A stretch of DNA of 64,000 bases from Microbulbifer harenosus (GCF_005771435.1 NZ_VANI01000002.1:219837-283836), one strand, 5' to 3'; positions 1 through 8,678 are shown, numbered from the stretch's first letter. The notes: generated by a model not told the origin, from the letters alone. Made by a program: numbers and translations.

Positions 1-1
1 T

Positions 2-1837
2 CTGCCCGAACTTATCCGCCACTCCGGCCTCAAGTTTGAAGTGTCCCTGGCCAAGGGCCGCGGTCGCTATCTGTGCCTGTCCAAACTCGATCAGCTGCTC
101 ACCGAACTCACCTCCAGCGGCGTCGGCGCCTCTCTCGCCTTATACGAAGATGAAAAACCCCAAGTGGACGAAGTGGGGATCAAGCTTTACCGCGATATGG
201 CCGACGAACTGGCCAGCGGCCGCTGGGATGGCGACCGCGATAACTGGAAAGACACCATCGAAGGCGATGACTGGAGCCGGGTCACCACCGACCACCGCCA
301 GTGCAGCGGCCGTCGCTGCCCGCATGTGAGCAGCTGCAGCTTCTTCCGCGCCCGCGAGAGCCTGGGCAAGAGCCGGGTCATCGTCGCCAACCACGACCTG
401 CTACTGGCGGACCTGGCCCTCGGTGGCGGCGCGATCCTGCCTCCACCGGAAGACACCATCTACGTGCTGGACGAAGCGCACCATCTGCCGGACAAGGCAT
501 TGAACCATTTCGCCCACCACAGCCGCGTGGGCGCCACCACCGGCTGGCTGGACCAGGCGAACAAAAACCTCGGTCAACTGCTTGGTGATATCGGTGATGG
601 CGGGGAGCTGGAGCGCGCCGGGGAAGAGCTGCCGGCGTTGTTCACCGCCGCCAAACAGAAAATGGAGATGGCCTGGCCGCTGTTGGAAGATCTGTGCGAG
701 TTCGAGGAAGAGCGCGGTAAGAACAGTGGTGCTTTTGCCGGCCGCAGCGCCCGCCACCGCTTTGAGGGCGGCGTGGTTCCGGAATCCCTGATGCACCTGG
801 CGGAGCAGCTGCGGGAGGATTTCGACGAGATCGAGGGCCTGCTCAGCAAAATGGTGCAGTCCGCCCAGCGCATGATGGAAGACGCCCACAGCCCGGTGCC
901 GATTGTCGATCTGGAGCGCTGGTATCCGGTGCTCGGCAGCTGGCACGGCCGCGCCGAGGCGAACCTGGAATTGTGGGCAAACTATTCCCGTATTGATGAG
1001 GGCGCCGTGCCCCAGGCGCGCTGGGTAACCCTGGTAGAGTGGGGCGGTTCGTTTGATTTTGAGGTGTGCAGCTCGCCAATTCTCGCCGGCAAGACCCTGG
1101 AATTCAGCCTGTGGCGCCGCTGTTACGGCGCGGTGCTGACCTCCGCGACCCTCACCGCGCTCGGGCGCTTCGACCGCCTGAAGATGCGCGCCGGTACCCC
1201 GGACAACGCCAGTTACGAAATCGTCCCCAGCCCGTTTGATTTCTCCCGCGCCGAGCTGCGGGTGCCGAAAGACGCGGTGGAGGCGAACAACGCCGACCTG
1301 CACACCGACGCGGTGATCGAGGCTCTGCCGGACCTGCTTGAGGGGCCAGGTGGCTCACTGGTGCTGTTCGCCTCCCGCCGGCAGATGGAAACCGTGTACG
1401 AATCGCTGCCCGGTACCTGGCGCAACCGCATCCTGATGCAGGGCCAGCAGTCGCGACAGCAACTGCTCGACAGTCACAAGAAGAGCGTCGACAGCGGTGG
1501 TCACAGCGTGCTGTTCGGACTCGCCAGTTTCGCCGAGGGCCTGGACCTGCCGGGGGATTATTGTCGCCATGTGGTCATCGCGAAATTACCCTTTGCGGTA
1601 CCGGATGACCCTATTGAGGCAGCGTTGGCGGAGTGGATAGAGGCCAAGGGCGGTAATGCATTTATGCAGATCACGGTGCCCGACGCAGCCCTGAAACTAG
1701 TGCAGGCCTGCGGCCGGCTGCTGCGCACGGAGCGGGACAGCGGCACCATTACCCTGTTGGACCGGCGCATCGTTACCAAACGCTATGGGCGCGCCATGCT
1801 GGATTCCCTGCCGCCGTTCAGGCGCGCGATAAACTGA
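2..1837 (+). CDS. dinG: ATP-dependent DNA helicase DinG, 5' end cut by window edge
   Basis: DinG is a 5'-3' superfamily 2 DNA helicase of the XPD/DinG type with a 4Fe-4S cluster; it unwinds D-loops and R-loops and is often damage-inducible. The frame is open from base 2, so the GTG at 41 is internal and about 95 N-terminal residues with Walker A lie outside. The 611 visible codons contain four cluster cysteines at partial residues 25, 101, 106 and 112, spaced as in E. coli DinG (76, 5 and 6 apart versus 74, 5 and 6). They also contain a DEAH box near residue 157 (VLDEAHHL), motif V (SFAEGLDLPG) and motif VI (QACGRLLRTERD) near the C-terminus. The gene ends at TGA 1835-1837, 27 bases before a yqcC-type gene on the same strand. 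Family assignment is very secure. Confidence 0.96.
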   Translation: MPELIRHSGLKFEVSLAKGRGRYLCLSKLDQLLTELTSSGVGASLALYEDEKPQVDEVGIKLYRDMADELASGRWDGDRDNWKDTIEGDDWSRVTTDHRQCSGRRCPHVSSCSFFRARESLGKSRVIVANHDLLLADLALGGGAILPPPEDTIYVLDEAHHLPDKALNHFAHHSRVGATTGWLDQANKNLGQLLGDIGDGGELERAGEELPALFTAAKQKMEMAWPLLEDLCEFEEERGKNSGAFAGRSARHRFEGGVVPESLMHLAEQLREDFDEIEGLLSKMVQSAQRMMEDAHSPVPIVDLERWYPVLGSWHGRAEANLELWANYSRIDEGAVPQARWVTLVEWGGSFDFEVCSSPILAGKTLEFSLWRRCYGAVLTSATLTALGRFDRLKMRAGTPDNASYEIVPSPFDFSRAELRVPKDAVEANNADLHTDAVIEALPDLLEGPGGSLVLFASRRQMETVYESLPGTWRNRILMQGQQSRQQLLDSHKKSVDSGGHSVLFGLASFAEGLDLPGDYCRHVVIAKLPFAVPDDPIEAALAEWIEAKGGNAFMQITVPDAALKLVQACGRLLRTERDSGTITLLDRRIVTKRYGRAMLDSLPPFRRAIN

Positions 1838-1840
1838 ACC

Positions 1841-1866
1841 AACGTAGTTTTATAACGTAGTTTTAT
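1841..1866 (+). repeat. Perfect 13-bp tandem duplication at the yqcC start
   Basis: AACGTAGTTTTAT occurs twice back to back (1841-1853 and 1854-1866). The last two bases of the second copy are the first two of the ATG at 1865. The duplication fills the space between dinG and the next gene, where a ribosome-binding site would be expected, and neither copy has a GGAG-like motif. It looks like a recent slippage or duplication event. Confidence 0.85.
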
Positions 1867-2191
1867 GAAGTCGATCTACTCCGATATTGCGACGCTGATG
1901 CTGGAACTCGAAGCTGAGCTTCGCCGACTGGATCTGTGGGAACCCGAGCCGCCCTCGGCGTCGGCGCTGGCGAGTACCGAACCCTTCTGTGTGGATACGC
2001 TGACGCTGCCGCAGTGGTTGCAGTTCGTTTTTCTACCGCGTATGAGCCAGATGGTGGAAGTGGAAACGCCACTGCCGCAGGCGTGCGGTATTGCCCCCAT
2101 GGCGGAGGAATTTTTTCGTGGCAGCGATCTCAAAGTGGCGGGGCTTACCCGCAAGCTGGAAGAGATAGATGCCCGCTTGGCAAAGGGGTGA
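1865..2191 (+). CDS. yqcC: YqcC family (DUF446) protein
   Basis: This 108-residue cytoplasmic protein has the hallmarks of the YqcC/DUF446 family, which is usually 105-115 residues. It shows the block FCVDTLTLPQWLQFVFLPRM in the middle, followed by LP-AC-IAPMAEE, closely matching E. coli YqcC (FCMDT-EPLEWLQWVLIPRM). The biochemical role of the family is not established; in other gammaproteobacteria it often sits beside the tRNA pseudouridine synthase truC. Here it follows dinG by 27 bases and is probably co-transcribed. The ATG at 1865 is the only sensible start, but it has no clear Shine-Dalgarno sequence and overlaps a 13-bp tandem duplication. Confidence 0.88.
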   Translation: MKSIYSDIATLMLELEAELRRLDLWEPEPPSASALASTEPFCVDTLTLPQWLQFVFLPRMSQMVEVETPLPQACGIAPMAEEFFRGSDLKVAGLTRKLEEIDARLAKG

Positions 2192-2516
2192 TCGCTGCGA
2201 CCCGGTCCCGGTTGTTTGTTGCCAACCGTCTTTGGATGCCGGGAATTGGCGCTTGAATGATTGTGACCAGTTGGTACCATCTCGTCTCGCACATTGCCGG
2301 AGACTATCCTTCACCGATTCCGGTCGGTTAGCGGCAGTTGTCCGCCAGAAATGTGCTCTGCGTCGCAGTCGCGATGCAGAGACAAAGTGGATACGGTAGT
2401 ATGCGCAGTTTGCAAAAAACGGGTTCCACGGACGGCCCGGATTTCATGCCGCCAGGATAAATGCCCGATAACAAGCTCAGGGCCGGTCGCCCCGCCCCTA
2501 AGGTAGTAATAAACAG
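2192..2516. other. 325-bp intergenic region, no gene recognised
   Basis: The open frames here are short and have unnatural composition (Cys/Arg/Ser-rich), so no gene is called. A small hairpin (CGGTTG/CAACCG) lies near 2206-2226 without a T-tract. The promoter of the lipoprotein gene at 2517 should be here, but I could not identify convincing -35/-10 boxes. Confidence 0.6.
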
Positions 2517-3203
2517 ATGCGGTTTTTACCCATATTTTCCTATTTATTGGTCGCGCAACTGCTGACTGGTTGTGAGGTCTTGGCTCCTAATGCCACTCCC
2601 GAGCCCGCGGCGGAGGAAGTGCCGCCGTCGCCGACGCCCGCTTCCTTTGATCCCAGCCTCTGCCCCTCCGTCGAGGCCGTCGTGTGTGCCGAGCCCGAGG
2701 TGCAGGTGGTCGAGCGGGTTGTCGAGCGCAAGCTGGAGCGCGTGATCGAAGTGCCGGTCGCTAAGGGCAAACTGGTACTGGGCTCAGAAGAGGTCTTTAC
2801 TGTTGAACCGGGTGGTGTTCGCCTGAAGGCGCTGGTGGATACCGGTGCTGCCACCTGCGCCCTCAATGTACAGGAGCTGACCCGGTTTGAGCGTGATGGC
2901 AGCGAGTGGGTGCGCTTCAGCCTGGCGGATGGCACCGAAGGTGAGCCACAGCAGATCGAGCTCCCTATCAAGCGCCACGTGCGCGTTGCGCGCCCTGGCT
3001 TTGACCGGCAGCGCCGCCCCATCGTCGATATGAGTCTGACGGTGGGCGAGGTCACGCATATGGTGGAAGTGAATCTGGTTGAGGGTGGCGAGTTTGAATT
3101 CCCATTGCTGGTGGGACGCAACTTTCTCAAAGATGCTGCGGTTGTGGATGTGAGCCGCAAGCAGGTGCAAGGGCAGCCGACAGCTCCATCAGTGAGTAAG
3201 TAA
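2517..3203 (+). CDS. Retropepsin-like lipoprotein (RimB/Zn_protease family)
   Basis: A 228-residue exported lipoprotein. Residues 1-18 form a signal peptide ending in the lipobox LLTG-C19. Residues 23-60 are Pro/Glu/Ala-rich linker, and residues 61-80 are a charged Val/Glu/Arg segment likely to be helical. A retropepsin-type domain follows, with the aspartyl-protease motif VDTGA at 108-112 and a GRNFL block near the C-terminus. Members are usually labelled ATP-dependent zinc protease (PF05618), although the fold is that of a single-domain aspartic protease. The next two genes encode the inactive-transglutaminase membrane protein and RimK-like ligase that commonly accompany this family. Periplasmic proteolysis is inferred, and the substrate is unknown. 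A T-tract directly after the stop (3207-3213) has no hairpin in front of it. Confidence 0.85.
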   Translation: MRFLPIFSYLLVAQLLTGCEVLAPNATPEPAAEEVPPSPTPASFDPSLCPSVEAVVCAEPEVQVVERVVERKLERVIEVPVAKGKLVLGSEEVFTVEPGGVRLKALVDTGAATCALNVQELTRFERDGSEWVRFSLADGTEGEPQQIELPIKRHVRVARPGFDRQRRPIVDMSLTVGEVTHMVEVNLVEGGEFEFPLLVGRNFLKDAAVVDVSRKQVQGQPTAPSVSK

Positions 3204-3235
3204 ATCTTTTTTTATTGCCCGAAAATGTGGGCGGA

Positions 3236-3313
3236 GTACTGGCGCAAGTACTGGTACTCGGCAAGAATACGCGGCCATTAGTGTACTGCTGCGCGTTTAA
3301 CGGCACAGTACAC
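3236..3313. promoter_or_regulatory. Cluster of GTACTG repeats and inverted repeat, candidate operator
   Basis: GTACTG or GTACT occurs at 3236-3241, 3248-3253, 3254-3258 and 3283-3288, and its complement CAGTAC at 3306-3311. The last pair forms a perfect 8-bp inverted repeat (GTGTACTG 3281-3288 with CAGTACAC 3306-3313). The cluster lies between the retropepsin stop and the transglutaminase start. It could be an operator array or an RNA hairpin; which one is not decided by sequence alone. Confidence 0.45.
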
Positions 3314-3346
3314 TTGCTGCATCCAACAACAATCGGGGAATGGCGA

Positions 3347-4879
3347 ATGTCGCCACGGGCTCAGGTCTATATTCTCGCCGCGCTGCTCACCGTGCTGGGC
3401 GCCGGTCTCACCATCTACAAACACTTCGCACTGGGTTTTCCTCTGTTGCCCGGTGAATACCGCACCGTGTGGACCATCGAGGCCAAAGTCGGATTTGATG
3501 CCGACGGCGGGCCGGTCAAGGCCGCACTCACGCTGCCGCGCTCACAGCGCAATATGGCCGTGCTGGGAGAAACGTTCAGCTCTTCCGGTTACGGCTTCAA
3601 CATCATTCACGAAGACGATGAGCACCGTGCGGTTTGGTCCAAGCGGCAGGCATCCGGCCCGCAGTCGCTGTTCTATCAGCTGGATGTCCACCAGACACCG
3701 GGTGCTGCGCTGGAGCAGTCCCTGGATCTCAGTACCGAAGTAGAGAAGCCGCTGCTGGGCGCGCGCGAGCAGGAAGCGGTGCGCCAGGCGATTTACTCTC
3801 TGGTGGAGGCCGGCCGCGCGCGCTCATCCGATGTTTCCACCTTTACCTCCGAGCTGCTGCTGGCGCTGGCGGACACCCGCAACCAGGACCGCAACCTGAT
3901 TTTTGGCTACTACAAAGACAGCAACTTTGTGGATGTCGCGTTGTTGGTGCTGGCGGCGGCGGATATCCCGGCGCACCGGATTCGCGGGCTGTATCTTGAA
4001 GATGACCGCCGCCGTCTCGACCCGGAAGAACTGTTGGAAATCTACGATGGCGAGCGCTGGGTGGTGTTCGAACCTACCAGTGGCGCCCCCGGAGTCCCGA
4101 AGAACTTTTTCATCTGGCAGCGCGGCGGCAAGAGCCTGCTGGACGTGGAAGGTGGGCGCAACTCCGGCGTGACCTTCTCAGTGATTTCCAATGACGTGCC
4201 TGCGCGGGATGTCGCCATGCTCAGCACCAGCCAGGAAAAAGAAGCGCTGGTGGATTTCTCCATCTACAGTCTGCCCATTGAGCAGCAGAGTATCTTCAAA
4301 CTGATCCTGCTGGTGCCGGTGGGCGCTCTGGTGGTGGTGTTGCTGCGGGTTTTCGTCGGCCTGCGCACATCCGGTACCTTCATGCCGGTGCTGCTCGCCA
4401 TCGCCTTTATCGAAACCCAGCTGATCACCGGTTTGTCCATCTTCGTGCTGATTCTGATTCTCGGCCTGTGGGTGCGCTTCTATCTCAGCCGGCTCAATCT
4501 GCTGCTTGTGGCGAGGATCGCCGCGGTGGTGATCACGGTGGTGATATTGATGGGCGCCATCAGTGTGGTCAGTTTCAAACTCGGCATTGAGCAGGCACTG
4601 ACGGTGACCTTCTTCCCGATGATCATTCTCGCCTGGACGATCGAACGCATGTCCATCCTGTGGGAAGAGGACGGCCCCTACGAAGTGGTGATACAGGCCG
4701 GTGGCAGCCTCCTGGTGGCGGTGCTCGCGTGGTGGGTGATGACCAACCGCTACGTCGAGCACTGGACCTTCAATTTCCCGGAGCTGCTGCTGGTACTGCT
4801 CGCCTTGGTGATGATCATCGGTAACTACACCGGTTACCGCCTGGGTGAACTGGCGCGCTTCCGCCAGCTGGTGCGCTGA
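3347..4879 (+). CDS. Inactive transglutaminase-like 7TM membrane protein
   Basis: A 510-residue inner-membrane protein. One N-terminal transmembrane helix (about residues 7-24) is followed by a periplasmic domain of about 230 residues resembling a transglutaminase fold without its catalytic triad (families PF14400/PF14402). About seven hydrophobic helices then run from residue 310 to 500. I chose the ATG at 3347 because the 44 codons upstream look non-coding and do not fit the family, and GGGGAA lies shortly before this ATG. The stop codon overlaps the ATG of the next gene by one base, so the membrane protein and the ATP-grasp ligase are coupled. The combination is conserved across proteobacteria and is thought to act on peptides or amino-acid conjugates at the membrane. 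The reaction is unproven. Confidence 0.88.
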   Translation: MSPRAQVYILAALLTVLGAGLTIYKHFALGFPLLPGEYRTVWTIEAKVGFDADGGPVKAALTLPRSQRNMAVLGETFSSSGYGFNIIHEDDEHRAVWSKRQASGPQSLFYQLDVHQTPGAALEQSLDLSTEVEKPLLGAREQEAVRQAIYSLVEAGRARSSDVSTFTSELLLALADTRNQDRNLIFGYYKDSNFVDVALLVLAAADIPAHRIRGLYLEDDRRRLDPEELLEIYDGERWVVFEPTSGAPGVPKNFFIWQRGGKSLLDVEGGRNSGVTFSVISNDVPARDVAMLSTSQEKEALVDFSIYSLPIEQQSIFKLILLVPVGALVVVLLRVFVGLRTSGTFMPVLLAIAFIETQLITGLSIFVLILILGLWVRFYLSRLNLLLVARIAAVVITVVILMGAISVVSFKLGIEQALTVTFFPMIILAWTIERMSILWEEDGPYEVVIQAGGSLLVAVLAWWVMTNRYVEHWTFNFPELLLVLLALVMIIGNYTGYRLGELARFRQLVR

Positions 4880-5886
4880 TGCAATTCCGATTGCCCGCTT
4901 TGCGGATACCGCCATTTTTTCGCGGCGGCCTGGTGTCGCCGTTCAGATTGCGTAAGCTCGGGGTGCTGGGCATGAACGCGCGCAATGTGCGTTACATCGC
5001 CCGCTATAACGACCGCGATAAATACCCGATTGTCGACGACAAACTCAACACCAAGCGCGCTGCGCGCCGCTATCGCATTCCGGTGCCGGACCTGATCGCC
5101 GCGTTTGAAACCCAACCTACCCGCAAACGTATTATGCAGGTGATCGAGCCGCTGCAGCAGTTCGTGATCAAGCCGGCGCGCGGCTCCGGTGGCAAGGGTA
5201 TTCTGGTGATTGTCGGGCGCGACGGTGAAGACTATGTCAAACCCTCCGGCAGCAAAGTGACTGCCCTGGATATCCAGCGCCATATCAGCAACATCCACAG
5301 CGGCCTGTATAGTCTCGGCGGTAAACCGGACCGGGTCATGATCGAGGCACTGGTGGACTTCGATCCGGTATTCGACAAATACTCCTTCGAGGGTGTGCCG
5401 GATATTCGCGTTATCGTGTTTCGCGGCTTTCCGGTGATGGCCATGCTGCGCTGTTCCACCCACGACTCCGATGGCAAAGCCAATCTGCACCAGGGCGCTG
5501 TGGGGGTGGGTATTGATCTCGCCACCGGCAAGGCCTCCCATGCGGTGCAGCGCGGTTTGCGGGTGGATATTCACCCTGATACCCAAATGCCGTTTTCAGA
5601 TCTTGAAGTGCCGGGCTGGAAGGATCTCGTCAGCCTGGCCGCGAGCTGTTATGAAATGACGGGTCTCGGTTATTTGGGCTGCGATATTGTGCTCGACCGC
5701 AAGCGCGGTCCGCTGTTGCTGGAAGCCAATGCGCGCCCCGGCCTCGCTATCCAGATTGCCAACGGCATCGGCCTGCGCACCCGCCTGGAACATATCGAAT
5801 CGATGACCCTGGAGCAGCTGGAAAAAAACGTGGAGGAGCGCGTCAACTATTCCATGGACTACTTCGCCGCGCCCACCACACTGTGA
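4879..5886 (+). CDS. RimK-related alpha-L-glutamate ligase-like ATP-grasp protein
   Basis: A 335-residue cytoplasmic ATP-grasp enzyme related to RimK (the alpha-L-glutamate ligase-related family, TIGR02291 type). Visible elements are the glycine-rich ATP loop FVIKPARGSGGKGILV (about residues 95-110), the metal-binding block GYLGCDIVLD (about 263-272) and LLEANARPG (about 277-285). Family members are predicted to make amide or peptide bonds using ATP; the acceptor is not known. Its start (ATG 4879) overlaps the stop of the 7TM gene, and its stop overlaps the start of the TonB receptor gene by four bases (GTGA, 5883-5886). All three products are therefore likely made from one message. Confidence 0.9.
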   Translation: MQFRLPALRIPPFFRGGLVSPFRLRKLGVLGMNARNVRYIARYNDRDKYPIVDDKLNTKRAARRYRIPVPDLIAAFETQPTRKRIMQVIEPLQQFVIKPARGSGGKGILVIVGRDGEDYVKPSGSKVTALDIQRHISNIHSGLYSLGGKPDRVMIEALVDFDPVFDKYSFEGVPDIRVIVFRGFPVMAMLRCSTHDSDGKANLHQGAVGVGIDLATGKASHAVQRGLRVDIHPDTQMPFSDLEVPGWKDLVSLAASCYEMTGLGYLGCDIVLDRKRGPLLLEANARPGLAIQIANGIGLRTRLEHIESMTLEQLEKNVEERVNYSMDYFAAPTTL

Positions 5887-8039
5887 AGATTTATCGGAAG
5901 CGGCGGCGGAGCATCGCCAAGCAGTCGGCAACCCTGTGCTGGTTTGGCGCGATTTCGGGTTTATTTTCCAGTGCATTATCACTCCCTGCCTTTTCAAGCA
6001 CCTCGCAGGAAACCCGCCGGCAAGTTCCGGCAATTGGGGTGGAGTCGGTGGAGGTAACCGGCACGCCGACACACAAAGCCGCAACTGCGGACGAAACAGC
6101 ACTGTCCGCGCTTACTGCGAGCGTCATCGTACAGCGAGCGCCCACTCACCCGTCCGAATTGCTCAACGGTCTTCCCGGTATCTGGATCAGCCGCGGTAAC
6201 GGTCAGGAACACCTCACCGCGATCCGTTCACCGGTACTGAGCGGCGCCGGCAGTTGCGGTGCTTTCGCGGTACTGGAAGGGGATATTCCAGTGCGCGGTA
6301 CCGGATTCTGCAACGTCAATCAGCTGTCTGATCTGCCACTTTCCCAGGCGGGCAGCGTACAGGTACTGCGTGGACCCGCCAGCGTGCTGTACGGCTCCGA
6401 TGCCCAGCACGGTGTCATCCGTCTGCTGAGCGCCGCCCCCGCAGACCGTGGTGAGCGAACACTCAGTATTGAACACGGTGCCAATGACTACCGCCGTATC
6501 TTCACAGGCTTCAGCGACACCGTTGGGCGCAGCGGCATCCGAGTCGGATTCACTGGCAGCCGCGACGGTGGTTATAAAACCGATTCCGGTTACGACCAGC
6601 AGCAGTTCAGCGCCCGCCACGATTACCGCGGGCAACAATGGAATGCGCGTACGCTGTTAAACCTCAGCAATCTCAATCAGGAAACCGCCGGCTACGTCAG
6701 CGGACTGGATGCCTACAAAGACGCCGGTCGCAAACGCGAAAACCCGAACCCGGAAGCCTTCCGCGATAGCCGGTCCGCACGCATACAGTCGCGCCTTGAG
6801 TACACCACCTCCGGTGGCGATCACTGGCAGATCACCCCTTATGCCCGCTACACCGACATGACGTTTCTGATGCATTTCCTGCCGGGCACGCCGCTTGAGG
6901 AAAACGGCCAACGGGGCGTGGGTGTCCAGACCTCCTATGATCGCGCGCTGAATGAGCGTGTGAGTCTGCTGAGCGGTGTTGACCTGGAGCGGACCAATGG
7001 CTGGCTGCGGCAGACCCAGGCCGGTGGTTTTTCCTCCTTTCCCGCTGGGCGTCATTACGATTACGACGTGATCGCCCAGGTCTTTGCGGCATTCTCCAGC
7101 CTGGAATGGCAGCTTGCGGAGCGCAGTCGGTTCATGTTCGGCAGCCGCTGGGAATCCCTGCGCTACGATTACGACAATCACATGCGGGCCGGCGATACCG
7201 CGGAGGATGGCAGTCTGTGCATCAATGGATATACCGGTGCACCGGGTTGCCGCTACAGCCGCCCGGAGGACCGCAGGGACCGGTTTTCCAATTTCTCCTT
7301 TAATGCAGGCCTGATTCACGAAGTGGACAAAACCCTGTCCACCAGCCTGCGCCTCGCGCACGGTTTCCGCGCTCCGCAGGCGGCGGAATTGTACCGATTG
7401 CAGAGCGGGCAGACTGTCGCGGATCTGGATGCTGAATCCATCGACAGTGTTGAGCTGGGCCTTGTGAAGCAAAGTGAATACTCACGTTTCAGCCTGACCG
7501 GCTTTTTCATGGAAAAGTCCGATGTGATTTTCCAGTCGTCCGAGCGCCTGAACCTGAGTGACGGAAACACCCGGCATTACGGCGTGGAATACGAGTTGCA
7601 GTGGGCGCTCGCCCCGCAGTGGGCACTAACTTTGGCTGGAACCTATGCCCGCCACCTCTACACCAACAACGTCAGCGAACCCGGTAGTGACGCGCTGATT
7701 GAAACCCGCGGCAACGACATCGACACTGCACCGCGCAATATGCACGGCCTGACGCTGGAGTGGCATCCGCAGGAACAAACCCGGATTGAACTGCAGTTCC
7801 AGTCCATGGGCCGCTACTACACCGATATCGAAAATGCCCACCGTTACCGCGGCCACGACCTGCTGCATCTGCGGTTGCGGCATCGGGCTACACCGCGAAT
7901 CCATCTGGGATTGCGGGTGAATAACCTGGCGAATGTGGACTACGCGGAGCGCGCGGATTATTCGAGTCTGGCGGGGGGCGACCGGTATTTTATCGGCGAT
8001 CCGAGAAGCGTGTTTGGGGACGTTCACTTCAGGTTTTGA
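5883..8039 (+). CDS. TonB-dependent outer-membrane receptor
   Basis: A 718-residue outer-membrane transporter. The basic N-terminus and hydrophobic stretch (residues 1-38) form a signal peptide. A plug domain follows (about 50-190) with QVLRGPASVLYGSDAQHGVI, and then a 22-strand barrel ending in the typical terminal Phe (VHFRF). Two plug cysteines (GAGSCGAF and GTGFCNVN) probably form a disulfide. A likely Cys pair in an extracellular loop (about 440-455) is also present. The GTG start at 5883 overlaps the ligase stop, and no better start is seen downstream before the signal peptide. Substrate cannot be told from sequence. The coupling to a peptide-ligase cluster suggests uptake of a peptide-like or metal-chelating ligand, which is inference. 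Confidence 0.92.
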   Translation: MKIYRKRRRSIAKQSATLCWFGAISGLFSSALSLPAFSSTSQETRRQVPAIGVESVEVTGTPTHKAATADETALSALTASVIVQRAPTHPSELLNGLPGIWISRGNGQEHLTAIRSPVLSGAGSCGAFAVLEGDIPVRGTGFCNVNQLSDLPLSQAGSVQVLRGPASVLYGSDAQHGVIRLLSAAPADRGERTLSIEHGANDYRRIFTGFSDTVGRSGIRVGFTGSRDGGYKTDSGYDQQQFSARHDYRGQQWNARTLLNLSNLNQETAGYVSGLDAYKDAGRKRENPNPEAFRDSRSARIQSRLEYTTSGGDHWQITPYARYTDMTFLMHFLPGTPLEENGQRGVGVQTSYDRALNERVSLLSGVDLERTNGWLRQTQAGGFSSFPAGRHYDYDVIAQVFAAFSSLEWQLAERSRFMFGSRWESLRYDYDNHMRAGDTAEDGSLCINGYTGAPGCRYSRPEDRRDRFSNFSFNAGLIHEVDKTLSTSLRLAHGFRAPQAAELYRLQSGQTVADLDAESIDSVELGLVKQSEYSRFSLTGFFMEKSDVIFQSSERLNLSDGNTRHYGVEYELQWALAPQWALTLAGTYARHLYTNNVSEPGSDALIETRGNDIDTAPRNMHGLTLEWHPQEQTRIELQFQSMGRYYTDIENAHRYRGHDLLHLRLRHRATPRIHLGLRVNNLANVDYAERADYSSLAGGDRYFIGDPRSVFGDVHFRF

Positions 8040-8131
8040 GGCTCGCCCGGCGGTAAGGGATTTCGCCGCAGCGAAGCCCCACGCGAGATCGTCTGGCTAC
8101 CTTTTATGACTTTACCTGGCCCACAGGCAAG

Positions 8132-8590
8132 TTACATATCCCACAGGGAGTTCGTTGCTTTGGAGAGCGCAATTCTCTCCTTGTCCTGGATCTGCTTCAG
8201 ATTCTTGAACACCTCTTTGACCTCTTCTGATTCGATACTTTCATAGACCGAGTCATAGAGCTTGGAAAAGTATTGGTCAATTTCCTGCCCGAGGCCGTTG
8301 ATTTCCTCAATGCTGGGTTTTTCACTCAAGTGGAGACTGTCCACCAGGTGACTTGCGGATTCTTCCTGAGTGTACTGCAGCCAGGTCTGCATGACCTTAT
8401 GCTGGGCGACCGCACCGTAATCTTTCAGATTATTGGCCATGCGCAGCTCGTGCTCGTGCAGGTGCTTGAGGAGCAACTGGGTGCGCTTGTCGTCGGTTTT
8501 GCTTAGAAGATTCCGATATATCCCTGCCATATCCAGATGAAATTTCTGGGCATCCCTGAGCACTTCGTGCGCCTGTTTGAATGTTTTCAT
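8132..8590 (-). CDS. Small all-helical protein, possibly ferritin-like
   Basis: A 152-residue soluble protein without signal peptide. It is predicted to be almost wholly helical, with heptad-like leucines and regularly spaced His/Glu residues (for example HLHEHELRMANN at about 43-54 and paired Glu near 110-125). These are reminiscent of a four-helix ferritin/rubrerythrin-like bundle, but no complete di-iron ExxH pair is evident. I do not recognise a named family. It is convergent to the TonB receptor gene and downstream of the nuo operon on the same strand, with its own TATAAT box at 8618-8623. Function unknown. Confidence 0.7.
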   Translation of the reverse strand: MKTFKQAHEVLRDAQKFHLDMAGIYRNLLSKTDDKRTQLLLKHLHEHELRMANNLKDYGAVAQHKVMQTWLQYTQEESASHLVDSLHLSEKPSIEEINGLGQEIDQYFSKLYDSVYESIESEEVKEVFKNLKQIQDKERIALSKATNSLWDM

Positions 8591-8617
8591 CGCTACGCCT
8601 GTCTGGTTAACAATAGG

Positions 8618-8623
8618 ATTATA
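8618..8623 (-). promoter_or_regulatory. Consensus -10 box upstream of the helical protein gene
   Basis: The minus strand reads TATAAT (ATTATA on plus), 28 bases upstream of the ATG at 8590. No good -35 hexamer is found at 16-18 bases, so the promoter is either activator-dependent or the match is fortuitous. Confidence 0.4.
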
Positions 8624-8631
8624 GTTTTCTG

Positions 8632-8660
8632 AAAACCCCGGGGCGGAGATTCCGGGTTTG
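8632..8660 (-). terminator. Possible terminator of the nuo operon
   Basis: About 20 bases after the nuoN stop the minus strand can fold CAAACCCGG against CCGGGGTTT (one bulge), with the stem running into TTTT. It is a short and imperfect intrinsic terminator candidate, placed just where the nuo transcript should end. Confidence 0.4.
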
Positions 8661-8678
8661 CCGGGGGTGACTGCGTGC

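Noticed and set aside
8101..8140. Stem at the end of the TonB receptor/8132 convergent gap as a terminator
   Set aside because: The pairing has a mismatch and wobble on both strands and no T-tract.
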